A DNA stretch of 38,041 nt. Origin: an uncultured Bacteroidales bacterium (GTDB taxonomy: Bacteria; Bacteroidota; Bacteroidia; Bacteroidales; UBA932). The translations under genes were made by a program, and so were the position numbers. Location: the NCBI GenBank assembly GCA_944322805.1, contig CALUQC010000016.1:1-38041 (forward strand), read 5' to 3'. The notes beneath the pieces were generated by a model. It did not search any database. It worked only from the letters and a program-made list of their open reading frames with translations, and was not told where the DNA came from. Positions 8,231-15,404 of the stretch are shown one piece after another (the stretch's first letter is position 1; each line of letters opens with the position of its first letter).

Positions 8231-9670
8231 ATGGAAAATACCGAACTTGAAGACCTTTTCATGACGTATGCCGGACACGCGCCGGAGAAGACGGAAATCC
8301 TGACATCCTCGGGAAGCAACCGAGTATATTACCGCTTGTCCGGCGGCGGCTTTTCCGCCATCGGGGTGGCTGGGACCGTGGCCAAGGAGAACGAGGTGTT
8401 CTGCGCCATGGCAAGGCATTTCGCATCAAAGGGAATAAATGTTCCCAGGATTTATGCAGTGAGCGGGGACGGGATGTATTATCTGCAGGAGGACCTCGGC
8501 CGCGAGAGCCTGTTCGACAGGCTTTCCGCAGGAAGACAGTCAGGCAAATATTCGCCAGGTGACGAGGCGCTGCTGAAAAAGACGGTATCCATGCTTCCCG
8601 ACATCCAGATCAGGGGAGCGGAGGGCTGGGATTTCTCCGGATGCCTGTACGACAAGGGTTTCGACAGGCGTTCCGTCATGTTCGATTTGAACTATTTCAA
8701 ATACTGTTTCCTGAAAACGTCCGGGCTCGAGTTCGATGAAAACAGGCTTGAGGATGATTTCGAAAAATTGGCCGGACTGCTGCTGCATTATGATGACAAC
8801 GCTTTCATGTACAGGGATTTCCAGTCCAGAAACGTAATGATGCGGGGCGACGAGCCGTATTTCATAGATTTCCAGGGAGGCAGGCGCGGACCTGTGTATT
8901 ATGACCTTGCCTCATTCGTATGGCAGGCCAGATCCGACTTCCCGCAGAGCCTGAAGGACGTGCTTGTGGACGAGTATGTCAGGGCATTGGGGAAATACAG
9001 GAAAGTGAATAATGCGGAATTCAGGAAAGCGCTGCGGCTGTTCGTGCTGTTCAGGACATTGCAGGTGCTCGGAGCTTACGGTTTCAGAGGCGGATTCGAA
9101 AGGAAAAGCCATTTCATGGAAAGCATACCGTATGCGGTGGCCAACCTGAAGGAAGCCCTGCCCGTTGCAGCCGGGGCATGCCCGTATATGACGGACGTCC
9201 TGGATCGTCTGGCAGGACTTCCTCGTTTCGGAAAAAAGGACGTCCGGAGTGCAGCCGCACGGAACAGGCTGCATGTCAGGATTTTCAGCTTTTCATACAG
9301 GAAGGGGATACCCGAAGATGCTTCGGGCAATGGCGGAGGCTATGTTTTCGACTGCCGGGCCATTCACAATCCGGGGAAATACGAGCAGTACAAGGCGTTG
9401 ACTGGAATGGACAGGGAAGTGAAGGATTTTCTCGAGAAATGCGGCGAGACTACTGCGTTTCTTTCAAATGTCTGCGCACTCGCGGATGCCCATGTGGAAA
9501 AATACATTGGCAGAGGTTTTACCGACCTGATGTTTTCCTTCGGCTGCACCGGCGGCCGGCACCGCTCGGTGTACTGCGCGGAAGCATTGGCCGGGCATCT
9601 GCATTCCAAATACGGAAATATCGATATTACCCTTGTCCACAGGGAGCAGGGGATAGAAAAGAGATTCTGA
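8231..9670 (+). CDS. APH-fold sugar kinase-like domain fused to a RapZ C-terminal domain
   Basis: The 479-residue protein is a two-domain fusion. Residues about 10-320 form an aminoglycoside-phosphotransferase-fold kinase with catalytic Asp196 in YRDFQSRNVM and metal-binding Asp213 in IDFQGGRRGP, resembling AmgK (N-acetylmuramate/N-acetylglucosamine anomeric kinase) more than resistance enzymes. Residues about 345-479 match the C-terminal domain of RapZ, including FSYRKGIP, YVFDCRAIHNPG, LTGMDREV and the phosphosugar-site motif GCTGGRHRS (438-446). The RapZ Walker-ATPase half is absent. The ATG at 8231 is preferred: the frame extends to a TTG at 8123 but those 36 residues are unlike the domain. 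The stop overlaps the next gene's ATG by one base (TGATG). The kinase substrate is inferred from the neighbour. Confidence 0.85.
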   Translation: MENTELEDLFMTYAGHAPEKTEILTSSGSNRVYYRLSGGGFSAIGVAGTVAKENEVFCAMARHFASKGINVPRIYAVSGDGMYYLQEDLGRESLFDRLSAGRQSGKYSPGDEALLKKTVSMLPDIQIRGAEGWDFSGCLYDKGFDRRSVMFDLNYFKYCFLKTSGLEFDENRLEDDFEKLAGLLLHYDDNAFMYRDFQSRNVMMRGDEPYFIDFQGGRRGPVYYDLASFVWQARSDFPQSLKDVLVDEYVRALGKYRKVNNAEFRKALRLFVLFRTLQVLGAYGFRGGFERKSHFMESIPYAVANLKEALPVAAGACPYMTDVLDRLAGLPRFGKKDVRSAAARNRLHVRIFSFSYRKGIPEDASGNGGGYVFDCRAIHNPGKYEQYKALTGMDREVKDFLEKCGETTAFLSNVCALADAHVEKYIGRGFTDLMFSFGCTGGRHRSVYCAEALAGHLHSKYGNIDITLVHREQGIEKRF

Positions 9671-10416
9671 TGCCAACAGCGATGATTTTTGCCGCGGGGC
9701 TCGGCACACGGCTCAGGCCGCTGACAGACAACATGCCCAAGGCTCTCGTACGGGCGGGCGGCAGGCCCCTGATCCGGATAATATCGGACAAGCTCGTTTC
9801 GTGCGGATATGACGATATAGTGGTGAACGTGCATCATTTTGCCGATATGGTGGAAGATTATCTGCGGACGCTGCATTATCCCGGGGTAAGGATAAGGGTT
9901 TCGGACGAACGAGACTTTCTCAGGGATACGGGCGGGGGCATCAGGCATGCCGGGAAGTTCCTTGCCGGCTCCGGACATTTCCTCGTGCACAATGTGGACA
10001 TCCTTTCGAACATTGATCTCGTCAGTTTCGAGGCGTCGGTACGTCCGGACGCGCTTGCCACATTGTCCGTAAGCGACAGGAAGACGTCACGCTATCTGCT
10101 TTTCGATGACGGGATGCGGCTTGTCGGATGGACCAACCTGTCCACGGGGGAGGTCAGAAGCCCGTATCCGGACGTGGAGCCCGGAAATTGCCGGAAATAT
10201 GCTTTTTCCGGCATTCATATAATTTCGGATGAGGTCTTTTCCCTGTTCGGAGAAAAAGGTTTCGGAGAAAAATTCTCCATTATCGATTTTTATCTGAAAA
10301 TGGCTGCCGAACGGCCTGTGTACGGCTATGTCCAGGACGGGCTCGAGGTGCTCGATGTCGGCAAGCCGGAGCAGCTGGCTGCCGCATCAGGTTTTATGAC
10401 ATCGCATTCCATGTGA
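9670..10416 (+). CDS. MurU-like sugar-1-phosphate nucleotidyltransferase
   Basis: The 248-residue protein starts with the nucleotidyltransferase signature AAGLGTRLRPLTDNMPKALV, followed by the metal-binding Asp in HNVDILSNID and a late DVGKPE motif. Length and sequence resemble MurU, which makes UDP-MurNAc from MurNAc 1-phosphate, and related GlmU/RfbA-type pyrophosphorylases. It is translationally coupled to the kinase-RapZ gene (one-base overlap). A kinase plus nucleotidyltransferase pair repeats the AmgK-MurU layout of the peptidoglycan recycling bypass. The nucleotide and sugar specificity are inferred. The stop codon is one base from the convergent CPBP gene, leaving no room for a separate terminator. 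Confidence 0.87.
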   Translation: MPTAMIFAAGLGTRLRPLTDNMPKALVRAGGRPLIRIISDKLVSCGYDDIVVNVHHFADMVEDYLRTLHYPGVRIRVSDERDFLRDTGGGIRHAGKFLAGSGHFLVHNVDILSNIDLVSFEASVRPDALATLSVSDRKTSRYLLFDDGMRLVGWTNLSTGEVRSPYPDVEPGNCRKYAFSGIHIISDEVFSLFGEKGFGEKFSIIDFYLKMAAERPVYGYVQDGLEVLDVGKPEQLAAASGFMTSHSM

Positions 10417-10417
10417 T

Positions 10418-11293
10418 TCAGCAGGCCTTGCGGCTGTTTTTCCGGACTATCCTTATGAAAAGAATGACAAGGAAAAGGCTTGCAGCCACAAGGGTAAGGT
10501 ATTGCCATAACGGCAGTATCTCCGTATAGGAATTCATCTGCCTGAAAGTTTCATTTTGTCCGATCAGAGCCGCAAAGGTGTTGTTGGTGCAGTGCATGAG
10601 CATGGTCAGTTTCAGGGAACCTGTCCTGTAATATACGTAGGCGAACAGCATGCCGAGCAGGAATGCCGGTACGGCCTGCCATGGATTCATGTGGATGAGC
10701 GCGAAGAAAAGTGAGGATATGACCATCGCCCACAGGGGTTTCATGTGCCTGAGCAGTCCTCTCAGCACCATGCCCCTGCACAGCCATTCCTCGAACAGGG
10801 GTGCGAATACGGATACGGACAGGAGGGTGGCCCACAGCGGGGTGCCTGTCAGCATCTGTTCCGTAAGGTCGTCGAACCATTGCGGAGTCGGCGGCATGAT
10901 TTTCATGACGGGGTCTGTCAGGAATGCGGCTGCAAGGGTGACTATGACCGACATCAGGGCCAGAACCGCCCCTCCGAGCCTGCCGAAACGGCTGCTGTCT
11001 ACCGGAACATGCTCCCCGTCTTCGAATACCTGGTTGAACCGGCTTCTGGCGGAGGCGTAAATGATGGCCGGGATGAACATTACCGGATAGGATATGAGCA
11101 TGGAATATGCGTTGAGCCCCTCGGCTCCCGGTATCAGGAGCAGGATATACATCACCGCATTGCCCAGGAGTGCTCCGGCCAACAGGAACAGGAGCAGAAT
11201 CAGGACACCTTTCATGTCCGGAAGGTAATAATCGAAGTTGGCGGGGGAGGCGAATGATGTCTTTACTTTGCGTTTCGGCGTCAGCATGCTCAT
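10418..11293 (-). CDS. CPBP family intramembrane glutamic protease (CAAX/Abi)
   Basis: The 291-residue membrane protein has about seven hydrophobic segments. It carries the conserved CPBP motifs: EExxxR at Glu168-Glu169-Arg173, the His201 motif (FFALIHMNPWQ) and the HxxxN motif at His234-Asn238. The family includes CAAX prenyl proteases and bacterial proteins linked to bacteriocin immunity or membrane protein processing. Nothing nearby indicates a substrate. Its 5' side has a terminator-like hairpin about 30 bp upstream of the start codon. Its 3' end converges on the MurU-like gene with one base between stops. Confidence 0.9.
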   Translation of the reverse strand: MSMLTPKRKVKTSFASPANFDYYLPDMKGVLILLLFLLAGALLGNAVMYILLLIPGAEGLNAYSMLISYPVMFIPAIIYASARSRFNQVFEDGEHVPVDSSRFGRLGGAVLALMSVIVTLAAAFLTDPVMKIMPPTPQWFDDLTEQMLTGTPLWATLLSVSVFAPLFEEWLCRGMVLRGLLRHMKPLWAMVISSLFFALIHMNPWQAVPAFLLGMLFAYVYYRTGSLKLTMLMHCTNNTFAALIGQNETFRQMNSYTEILPLWQYLTLVAASLFLVILFIRIVRKNSRKAC

Positions 11294-11313
11294 GGAATTA
11301 AAAATAATGCGTG

Positions 11314-11340
11314 AAAAAAAACAGGCCCCTGACAGGGGTC
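11314..11340 (-). terminator. Terminator-like hairpin just upstream of the CPBP gene
   Basis: Read on the minus strand, a 7-bp stem with a 3-nt loop (GACCCCT GTC AGGGGCC, at 11324-11340, one G-U pair) is followed by TG and a run of eight T (11314-11321). It has the form of an intrinsic terminator and lies 21 bp before the CPBP start codon, downstream of the separate terminator at 11405-11464. Confidence 0.6.
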
Positions 11341-11355
11341 GTGAGCGGTTTATGA

Positions 11356-11374
11356 GAATGTCCTGAAGACATTC
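11356..11374. repeat. Small perfect hairpin between two terminators
   Basis: GAATGTC and GACATTC form a perfect 7-bp stem around a 5-nt loop. It has no T-run on either side. It lies in the 175-bp stretch between the CPBP gene and the nucleotidyltransferase gene; otherwise that stretch holds only the two terminators. Confidence 0.5.
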
Positions 11375-11404
11375 GGAAGCGGGCAGGGGATGAATCCAGC
11401 CTTC

Positions 11405-11464
11405 CGGAAAAAGACATCAGGGTGACCTGAAAGGAAAGATTTTACCTTTTTCAGCCACCCTGAT
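11405..11464 (-). terminator. Intrinsic terminator of the nucleotidyltransferase gene
   Basis: Five bases beyond the stop codon, ATCAGGGTG (minus-strand sense, from 11464) pairs perfectly with CACCCTGAT (ending 11416). The inner arms CTGAAAAAGG/CCTTTCAG extend the stem. A T-rich tail (GTCTTTTT) follows at about 11408-11415. Confidence 0.8.
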
Positions 11465-11468
11465 ATTA

Positions 11469-12398
11469 TTACTTGTACAGAGGAGTCGGATATACTCCCT
11501 TGTCGGCGAATTCCTGGAACTTGGCCACTACACCCGGTCTGTCCTGCTTGAATGTGACTCCGAACCAGCGTGACGGCGTAGACAGCAGTTCGACTTTCGC
11601 GGTCTTGTTCTTGATCATGATATCGACGGCGTAAGGAATGTAGTATTCCTTTTTAAGCTCGTTGATGTTTTCTTTCAGGAATGTGATGAAAGTCTCGTAG
11701 CTGCTTTCGAAATAGTCCGGAGTGAAACCCCACATGTTCATGGAACACAGGGCCTTGCCGTCCACTTCCACGCGTTCTCCGTTGCTGTTGTCTGCATATA
11801 CTTTCCCGTCGGCGGCCTTTTCCACGTTATGATGCTCTTCCACGTGCGTGAGATAGTGGCTGCTGTCGGCAGAGCAGATGCCGCGGGACACTCCGCCTGA
11901 TTCGGAGAGCGTATTGTCAAGTTCGAAACCGACGAGGCAGTATTCCCCTTTGGTATTTGCATGGGCCATGAGCCAGTCTGCCATTATCTTGAAGGAATCC
12001 TTGCCATAGTAGTCGTCGCCGTTGATGACCGCGAACGGCTCCTTGATGATGTCTTTGGCCATAAGTACGGCATGGGCTGTCCCCCACGGTTTTTCTCTGG
12101 CCGGATTCAGGGTAAAGCCTTCCGGTATTTTGTCCAATTCCTGAGTCACGAAATCGAATTCGAGCGGAGTGCCGTCAGTGCAGGTGACATGTTTGTATCT
12201 TTCGTGCACCATTTTCTTGAAATCTTCGAGAAAATAACTCCGTACAATATAAACTACTTTCCCGAAGCCGGACTGCACTGCATCGAAAATCGAATAGTCG
12301 ATGATCGTTTCTCCGTTCGGGCCGAGCCCGTCCATCTGTTTAAGACCTCCATAGCGGCTGCCCATACCGGCAGCAAGGACTAAAAGCGTTGGTTTCAT
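11469..12398 (-). CDS. Sugar nucleotidyltransferase (NDP-sugar pyrophosphorylase family)
   Basis: The 309-residue protein has the N-terminal nucleotide-binding signature LVLAAGMGSRYGGLKQ and a metal-site segment FAVINGDDYYGKDSF. It is a Rossmann-like nucleotidyltransferase related to glucose-1-phosphate uridylyl- or thymidylyltransferases, but with a diverged GSRYGGLKQ loop in place of the usual GTRLRPLT. The family activates sugar 1-phosphates for cell-surface polymers; the substrate cannot be read from the sequence. It is monocistronic: a promoter -7 element lies 54 bp upstream and a strong terminator follows the stop. Confidence 0.82.
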   Translation of the reverse strand: MKPTLLVLAAGMGSRYGGLKQMDGLGPNGETIIDYSIFDAVQSGFGKVVYIVRSYFLEDFKKMVHERYKHVTCTDGTPLEFDFVTQELDKIPEGFTLNPAREKPWGTAHAVLMAKDIIKEPFAVINGDDYYGKDSFKIMADWLMAHANTKGEYCLVGFELDNTLSESGGVSRGICSADSSHYLTHVEEHHNVEKAADGKVYADNSNGERVEVDGKALCSMNMWGFTPDYFESSYETFITFLKENINELKKEYYIPYAVDIMIKNKTAKVELLSTPSRWFGVTFKQDRPGVVAKFQEFADKGVYPTPLYK

Positions 12399-12451
12399 AA
12401 ATCGTTATGTTAAGTAATGTGTTTATCCTCGGCGGATGTCGTAATATTCTT

Positions 12452-12459
12452 CAAATTTA
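12452..12459 (-). promoter_or_regulatory. -7 element of the nucleotidyltransferase promoter
   Basis: Minus-strand TAAATTTG matches TAnnTTTG exactly, 54 bp before the start codon at 12398. No good -33 box is seen. It lies 2 bp from the oppositely oriented element for the division gene. Confidence 0.5.
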
Positions 12460-12461
12460 GT

Positions 12462-12469
12462 TATTTTTG
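12462..12469 (+). promoter_or_regulatory. -7 element of the FtsB/DivIC-like gene promoter
   Basis: TATTTTTG matches TAnnTTTG exactly and lies 47 bp before the start codon at 12517. No good -33 box is present. It is back to back with the minus-strand element at 12452-12459. Confidence 0.5.
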
Positions 12470-12516
12470 CGGAAGAATGCGGCCTGTAGGGAAAAAACTT
12501 TTTAATCCGGGTTAAC

Positions 12517-12825
12517 ATGAACAGATTCAGAAATATTTTCAGGGGAGAGCACAGGAGTTTCATGCGCTACGCTGCAATAGCCACATTGCTGTTTTTCCTG
12601 TTTGTCCTTTTCAAGCCCGGCAGCAATATTTTCAACTGGATAAATGCCAGGAGGGAGATTTCCCGCCAGGAAAGGCAGATTTCCGAATATGAAAAGGCCC
12701 TGAAGGAACTCGGCACGAGAATAGATCTGCTGACTTCCGACAGGGATACCCTTGAAAAATTCGCCCGGGAGAGATTCCATTTGGCCGCTCCCGGCGAAGA
12801 TGTCTACATAATTGAAGGCGACTGA
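12517..12825 (+). CDS. Septum formation initiator, FtsB/DivIC-like
   Basis: The 102-residue protein has the FtsB/DivIC layout: a short basic cytoplasmic tail, one transmembrane segment (about residues 19-33), a coiled coil rich in Glu, Arg and Lys (about 40-75), and a C-terminal segment with EKFARERFHLAAPGEDVY. The last part matches the conserved end of the family (ERxARExxxMxKPGE). In the family the protein bridges FtsL and FtsQ in the divisome. It stands alone, with a -7 promoter element upstream and a structured repeat element directly downstream. Confidence 0.9.
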   Translation: MNRFRNIFRGEHRSFMRYAAIATLLFFLFVLFKPGSNIFNWINARREISRQERQISEYEKALKELGTRIDLLTSDRDTLEKFARERFHLAAPGEDVYIIEGD

Positions 12826-12837
12826 AATCCCATCCGG

Positions 12838-12996
12838 TAACGCCGCAGCACCCCAGTTCCCTGTCAGGTTTCCGCCATTGCGACGTAACGGGTGCAATGC
12901 AAGGCATCAAGGGGCGCCCGACGGGAGTTTACTTCCGTAAATGACCGAGGTCGTACCCGCCGATAACGCCGCAGTGCGCCCGTTACGTCGCAATGG
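12838..12996. repeat. Structured intergenic element with long inverted repeat and direct repeat
   Basis: CCATTGCGACGTAACGGG (12875-12892) is repeated exactly in inverted form at 12979-12996. The pairing extends inward by four more pairs (one G-U) to 12896/12975, giving a 22-bp stem around a 78-nt loop. The loop holds the 8-bp palindrome GGGCGCCC and small hairpins such as TTTAC-TTCC-GTAAA. An 11-bp direct repeat TAACGCCGCAG lies at 12838-12848 and 12964-12974. The right arm ends one base before the purB stop codon. No T-run follows on either strand, so it is not a standard terminator. It fills the 172 bp between convergent genes. Confidence 0.75.
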
Positions 12997-12997
12997 G

Positions 12998-14338
12998 TCA
13001 GAAGCCGGTATAATTCATCGGCGTAATACCCCTCAACTCCTCCTTCACCGCCTCCGACACGTCAAGCGTCTCTATGAAGTCGGAAATGGTCTTGTGATTT
13101 ATGACGGAGCCGGTACGGGTGAGCGCTTTAAGTGTCTCATAAGGATTCGGATAGTGCTCGCGTCTGAGGATGGTCTGGATGGCCTCGGCCACTACGGCCC
13201 AGTTCCTCTCCAGGTCAGCCTCGATAGCCGCCTCGTTCAGAATCAGTTTCCCGAGGCCCTTTTTCAGGGAATTAAGGGCTATGACCTGGTGCGCGACAGG
13301 TATTCCAATGTTCCTGAGCACCGTGGAGTCCGTCAGGTCGCGTTGCAGCCTTGAAATCGGAAGTTTCATGGACAGGAACGTCAGTACTGCGTTAGCCATA
13401 CCGAGATTGCCCTCGGCATTTTCGAAATCTATCGGATTTACCTTGTGCGGCATTGCGGAGGACCCTACTTCGTTCCTGTTGACTTTCTGTTTGAAGTATT
13501 CCATCGAAATATAGGTCCATATGTCCCGGGCCATGTCTATGAGGATGGTATTGATTCTCCGCATGTTGTCGAATATGGCAGCCAGGTTGTCGTAGTGCTC
13601 GATCTGTGTGGTCGGGAACGACCTTTTCAGCCCTAAGGAAGCTACGAATGCATCCCCGAAGCCGATCCAGTCGATGTCGGGATAAGCGACCTTGTGGGCG
13701 TTCATGTTGCCGGTGGCTCCGCCGAACTTGGCCGGATAGGTCAGCAGCGAAAACTGCCTGAGCTGTTCTTCAATACGGACCTGGAAGACCCTGAATTCCT
13801 TTCCCACCTTGGTAGGCGATGCCGGCTGGCCGTGCGTTTTGGCAAGCATGGGGATATCCTTCCATTCTTCCGCCATGGTGCGGATGATGCCGAGGACTTC
13901 TCCGACGAGCGGGAGCCAGCAGTTTTCCACTGCCTCTTTCAGGGAAAGCGGGACCGAAGTGTTGTTTATGTCCTGGGACGTGAGTCCGAAATGCACGAAT
14001 TCACTCCATTCCAGGATACCCATTTCCCCGAATTTCTCCTTTATATAATATTCCACGGCCTTGACGTCGTGATTAGTGATTTTTTCGATGTCCTTTACTT
14101 TCTGCGCATCTTCCGGCCTGAAGTTCCGGTAGATGTCCCTCAGGCTTTCGAACTTGCCGCGGTCGAATCCGGAAAGCTGCGGCAGCGGGATGTTGCACAG
14201 TGCGATGAAATACTCTATTTCCACGCGGATACGGTACCTGATCAGCGCGAATTCGCTGAAATATTCCCTGAGAGGCTCTGTCTGGCGTTCATACCGGCCG
14301 TCGACAGGGGAGACAGCCATAAGTGATTCTTTACTCAT
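12998..14338 (-). CDS. purB: Adenylosuccinate lyase
   Basis: The 446-residue protein matches adenylosuccinate lyase throughout: VDGRYERQTEPLREYFSE at the start, the HFGLTSQDINNT segment, KTHGQPASPT, and the superfamily signature GSSAMPHKVNPIDFEN. It catalyses two steps of purine synthesis, SAICAR to AICAR and adenylosuccinate to AMP, each releasing fumarate. Length is normal for the E. coli-type enzyme. A promoter close to consensus lies 27 bp upstream. Its stop codon directly follows the right arm of the inverted-repeat element. Confidence 0.96.
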   Translation of the reverse strand: MSKESLMAVSPVDGRYERQTEPLREYFSEFALIRYRIRVEIEYFIALCNIPLPQLSGFDRGKFESLRDIYRNFRPEDAQKVKDIEKITNHDVKAVEYYIKEKFGEMGILEWSEFVHFGLTSQDINNTSVPLSLKEAVENCWLPLVGEVLGIIRTMAEEWKDIPMLAKTHGQPASPTKVGKEFRVFQVRIEEQLRQFSLLTYPAKFGGATGNMNAHKVAYPDIDWIGFGDAFVASLGLKRSFPTTQIEHYDNLAAIFDNMRRINTILIDMARDIWTYISMEYFKQKVNRNEVGSSAMPHKVNPIDFENAEGNLGMANAVLTFLSMKLPISRLQRDLTDSTVLRNIGIPVAHQVIALNSLKKGLGKLILNEAAIEADLERNWAVVAEAIQTILRREHYPNPYETLKALTRTGSVINHKTISDFIETLDVSEAVKEELRGITPMNYTGF

Positions 14339-14364
14339 TGCGGTTATATGCGGTTTGTTCGGCG

Positions 14365-14395
14365 CAAAAGTACGATTTTATTTTCTATCATGAAA
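14365..14395 (-). promoter_or_regulatory. Promoter of purB
   Basis: On the minus strand TTTC (14392-14395) is followed by 19 bp and TACTTTTG (14365-14372). The -7 element is a full TAnnTTTG match and the -33 element matches three of four bases. The start codon is 26 bp downstream of the -7 element. Confidence 0.6.
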
Positions 14396-14446
14396 GAAAA
14401 ACGCAAACATGGTCACTCCGCATGACCGGCATGCGCGTGGAACGGT

Positions 14447-15280
14447 CTAAAGCATACGGTAAATTTCCACTGTGCGTCTGGCTTCTGCCGCGTCGTGGAC
14501 CCGCAGTATGTCGGCGCCTTTCTGCAGAGCGGCGAAATGCAGCACCTGCGTCTGGGGCAGCGATTCTTCCGGCGTAATGCCGAATTTGCGGTATATCATG
14601 CTTTTGCGGGATACTCCGACGAGGATTTTCCTGCCGAAGACGGCAAATTTGTCCAGCTCCTTGAGCAGCAGATAATTCTGATCAACGGTCTTGGCAAAGC
14701 CGAATCCGGGGTCCAGAATCCAGTCATCTATTCCGTGCAAGGCGGCCTTTTCCGAGAATTTTACGAAATAGCCGGCCACCTCGTCCGCCACGTTTGAGTA
14801 TTCGCAAAGTCCCTGCATCGTTTCCGGCGTGCCCCGCTTGTGCATGGCGACGTACGGAAGTTTCAGTCTGCCGACGGTCCCGAGCATGGCGGGGTCATCC
14901 TCCCCGGCGGAAATATCGTTGACCATGAATTTCCCGATGCTGTCGAAACATCTTTCAGCAATGCCTGCCCTGAATGTATCTACCGAAAATGCCGCATGCG
15001 GAAATTCCTTCCGGAGGATTTGCATCAGCGGGGCGAGCCTTCTCCATTCTTCCGCTTCATCCACGACTGCCGCCCCGGGCCTTGTGGAGCATGCTCCGAT
15101 GTCGATAATGTCGGCGCCCTCCTCAAGCATTAAGCCTATTCTTTCCATTGCCGCGCCTGTGTCCGTCTTACCGTCCGCTCCGAAGCATCTGCTCCGTGAA
15201 TAATACGAATCTCCGGTCAGGTTTACTATTCCCATTATGGAGATTTTTCTGTTTTTATCCGAATTCGCAGTATCTGACAT
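14447..15280 (-). CDS. folP: Dihydropteroate synthase
   Basis: The chosen 277-residue product contains IMGIVNLTGDSYYSRSR, the GADIIDIGACSTRPGA signature, VNDIS, and DPGFGFAKTVDQNYLLLKEL, all hallmarks of dihydropteroate synthase, the folate step targeted by sulfonamides. I take the ATG at 15280 because it follows a good ribosome-binding site (AAAGGAGAAAATC) and begins just before the conserved core. An in-frame ATG at 15376 would add 32 residues unlike the family. It is divergent from tmk, and purB lies downstream on the same strand with its own promoter. Confidence 0.94.
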   Translation of the reverse strand: MSDTANSDKNRKISIMGIVNLTGDSYYSRSRCFGADGKTDTGAAMERIGLMLEEGADIIDIGACSTRPGAAVVDEAEEWRRLAPLMQILRKEFPHAAFSVDTFRAGIAERCFDSIGKFMVNDISAGEDDPAMLGTVGRLKLPYVAMHKRGTPETMQGLCEYSNVADEVAGYFVKFSEKAALHGIDDWILDPGFGFAKTVDQNYLLLKELDKFAVFGRKILVGVSRKSMIYRKFGITPEESLPQTQVLHFAALQKGADILRVHDAAEARRTVEIYRML

Positions 15281-15404
15281 GATTTTCTCCTTTTTCCGTT
15301 TCCGGGAAATCCCAGGTTTTTGCATGAAACTGTCCTGAAATTTCAAAACAATTTCTAAAAATATCCTTTTTGGCATATCTTTACAAAAAATTAAACGGAA
15401 ATTT

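Noticed and set aside
11314..11400. Possible SRP (4.5S-like) RNA on the plus strand, prompted by GGTTTATGAG, TCCTGAAG and GGAAGCGGGCAGG.
   Set aside because: The central stem (GAATGTC/GACATTC) is perfect and lacks the asymmetric and symmetric internal loops of the SRP Ffh-binding core; the tetraloop and flanking pairs do not fit, and no plus-strand promoter is present.
15281..15376. Longer folP starting at the ATG at 15376.
   Set aside because: The extra 32 residues are lysine-rich and unlike the family, and a good ribosome-binding site precedes the ATG at 15280.
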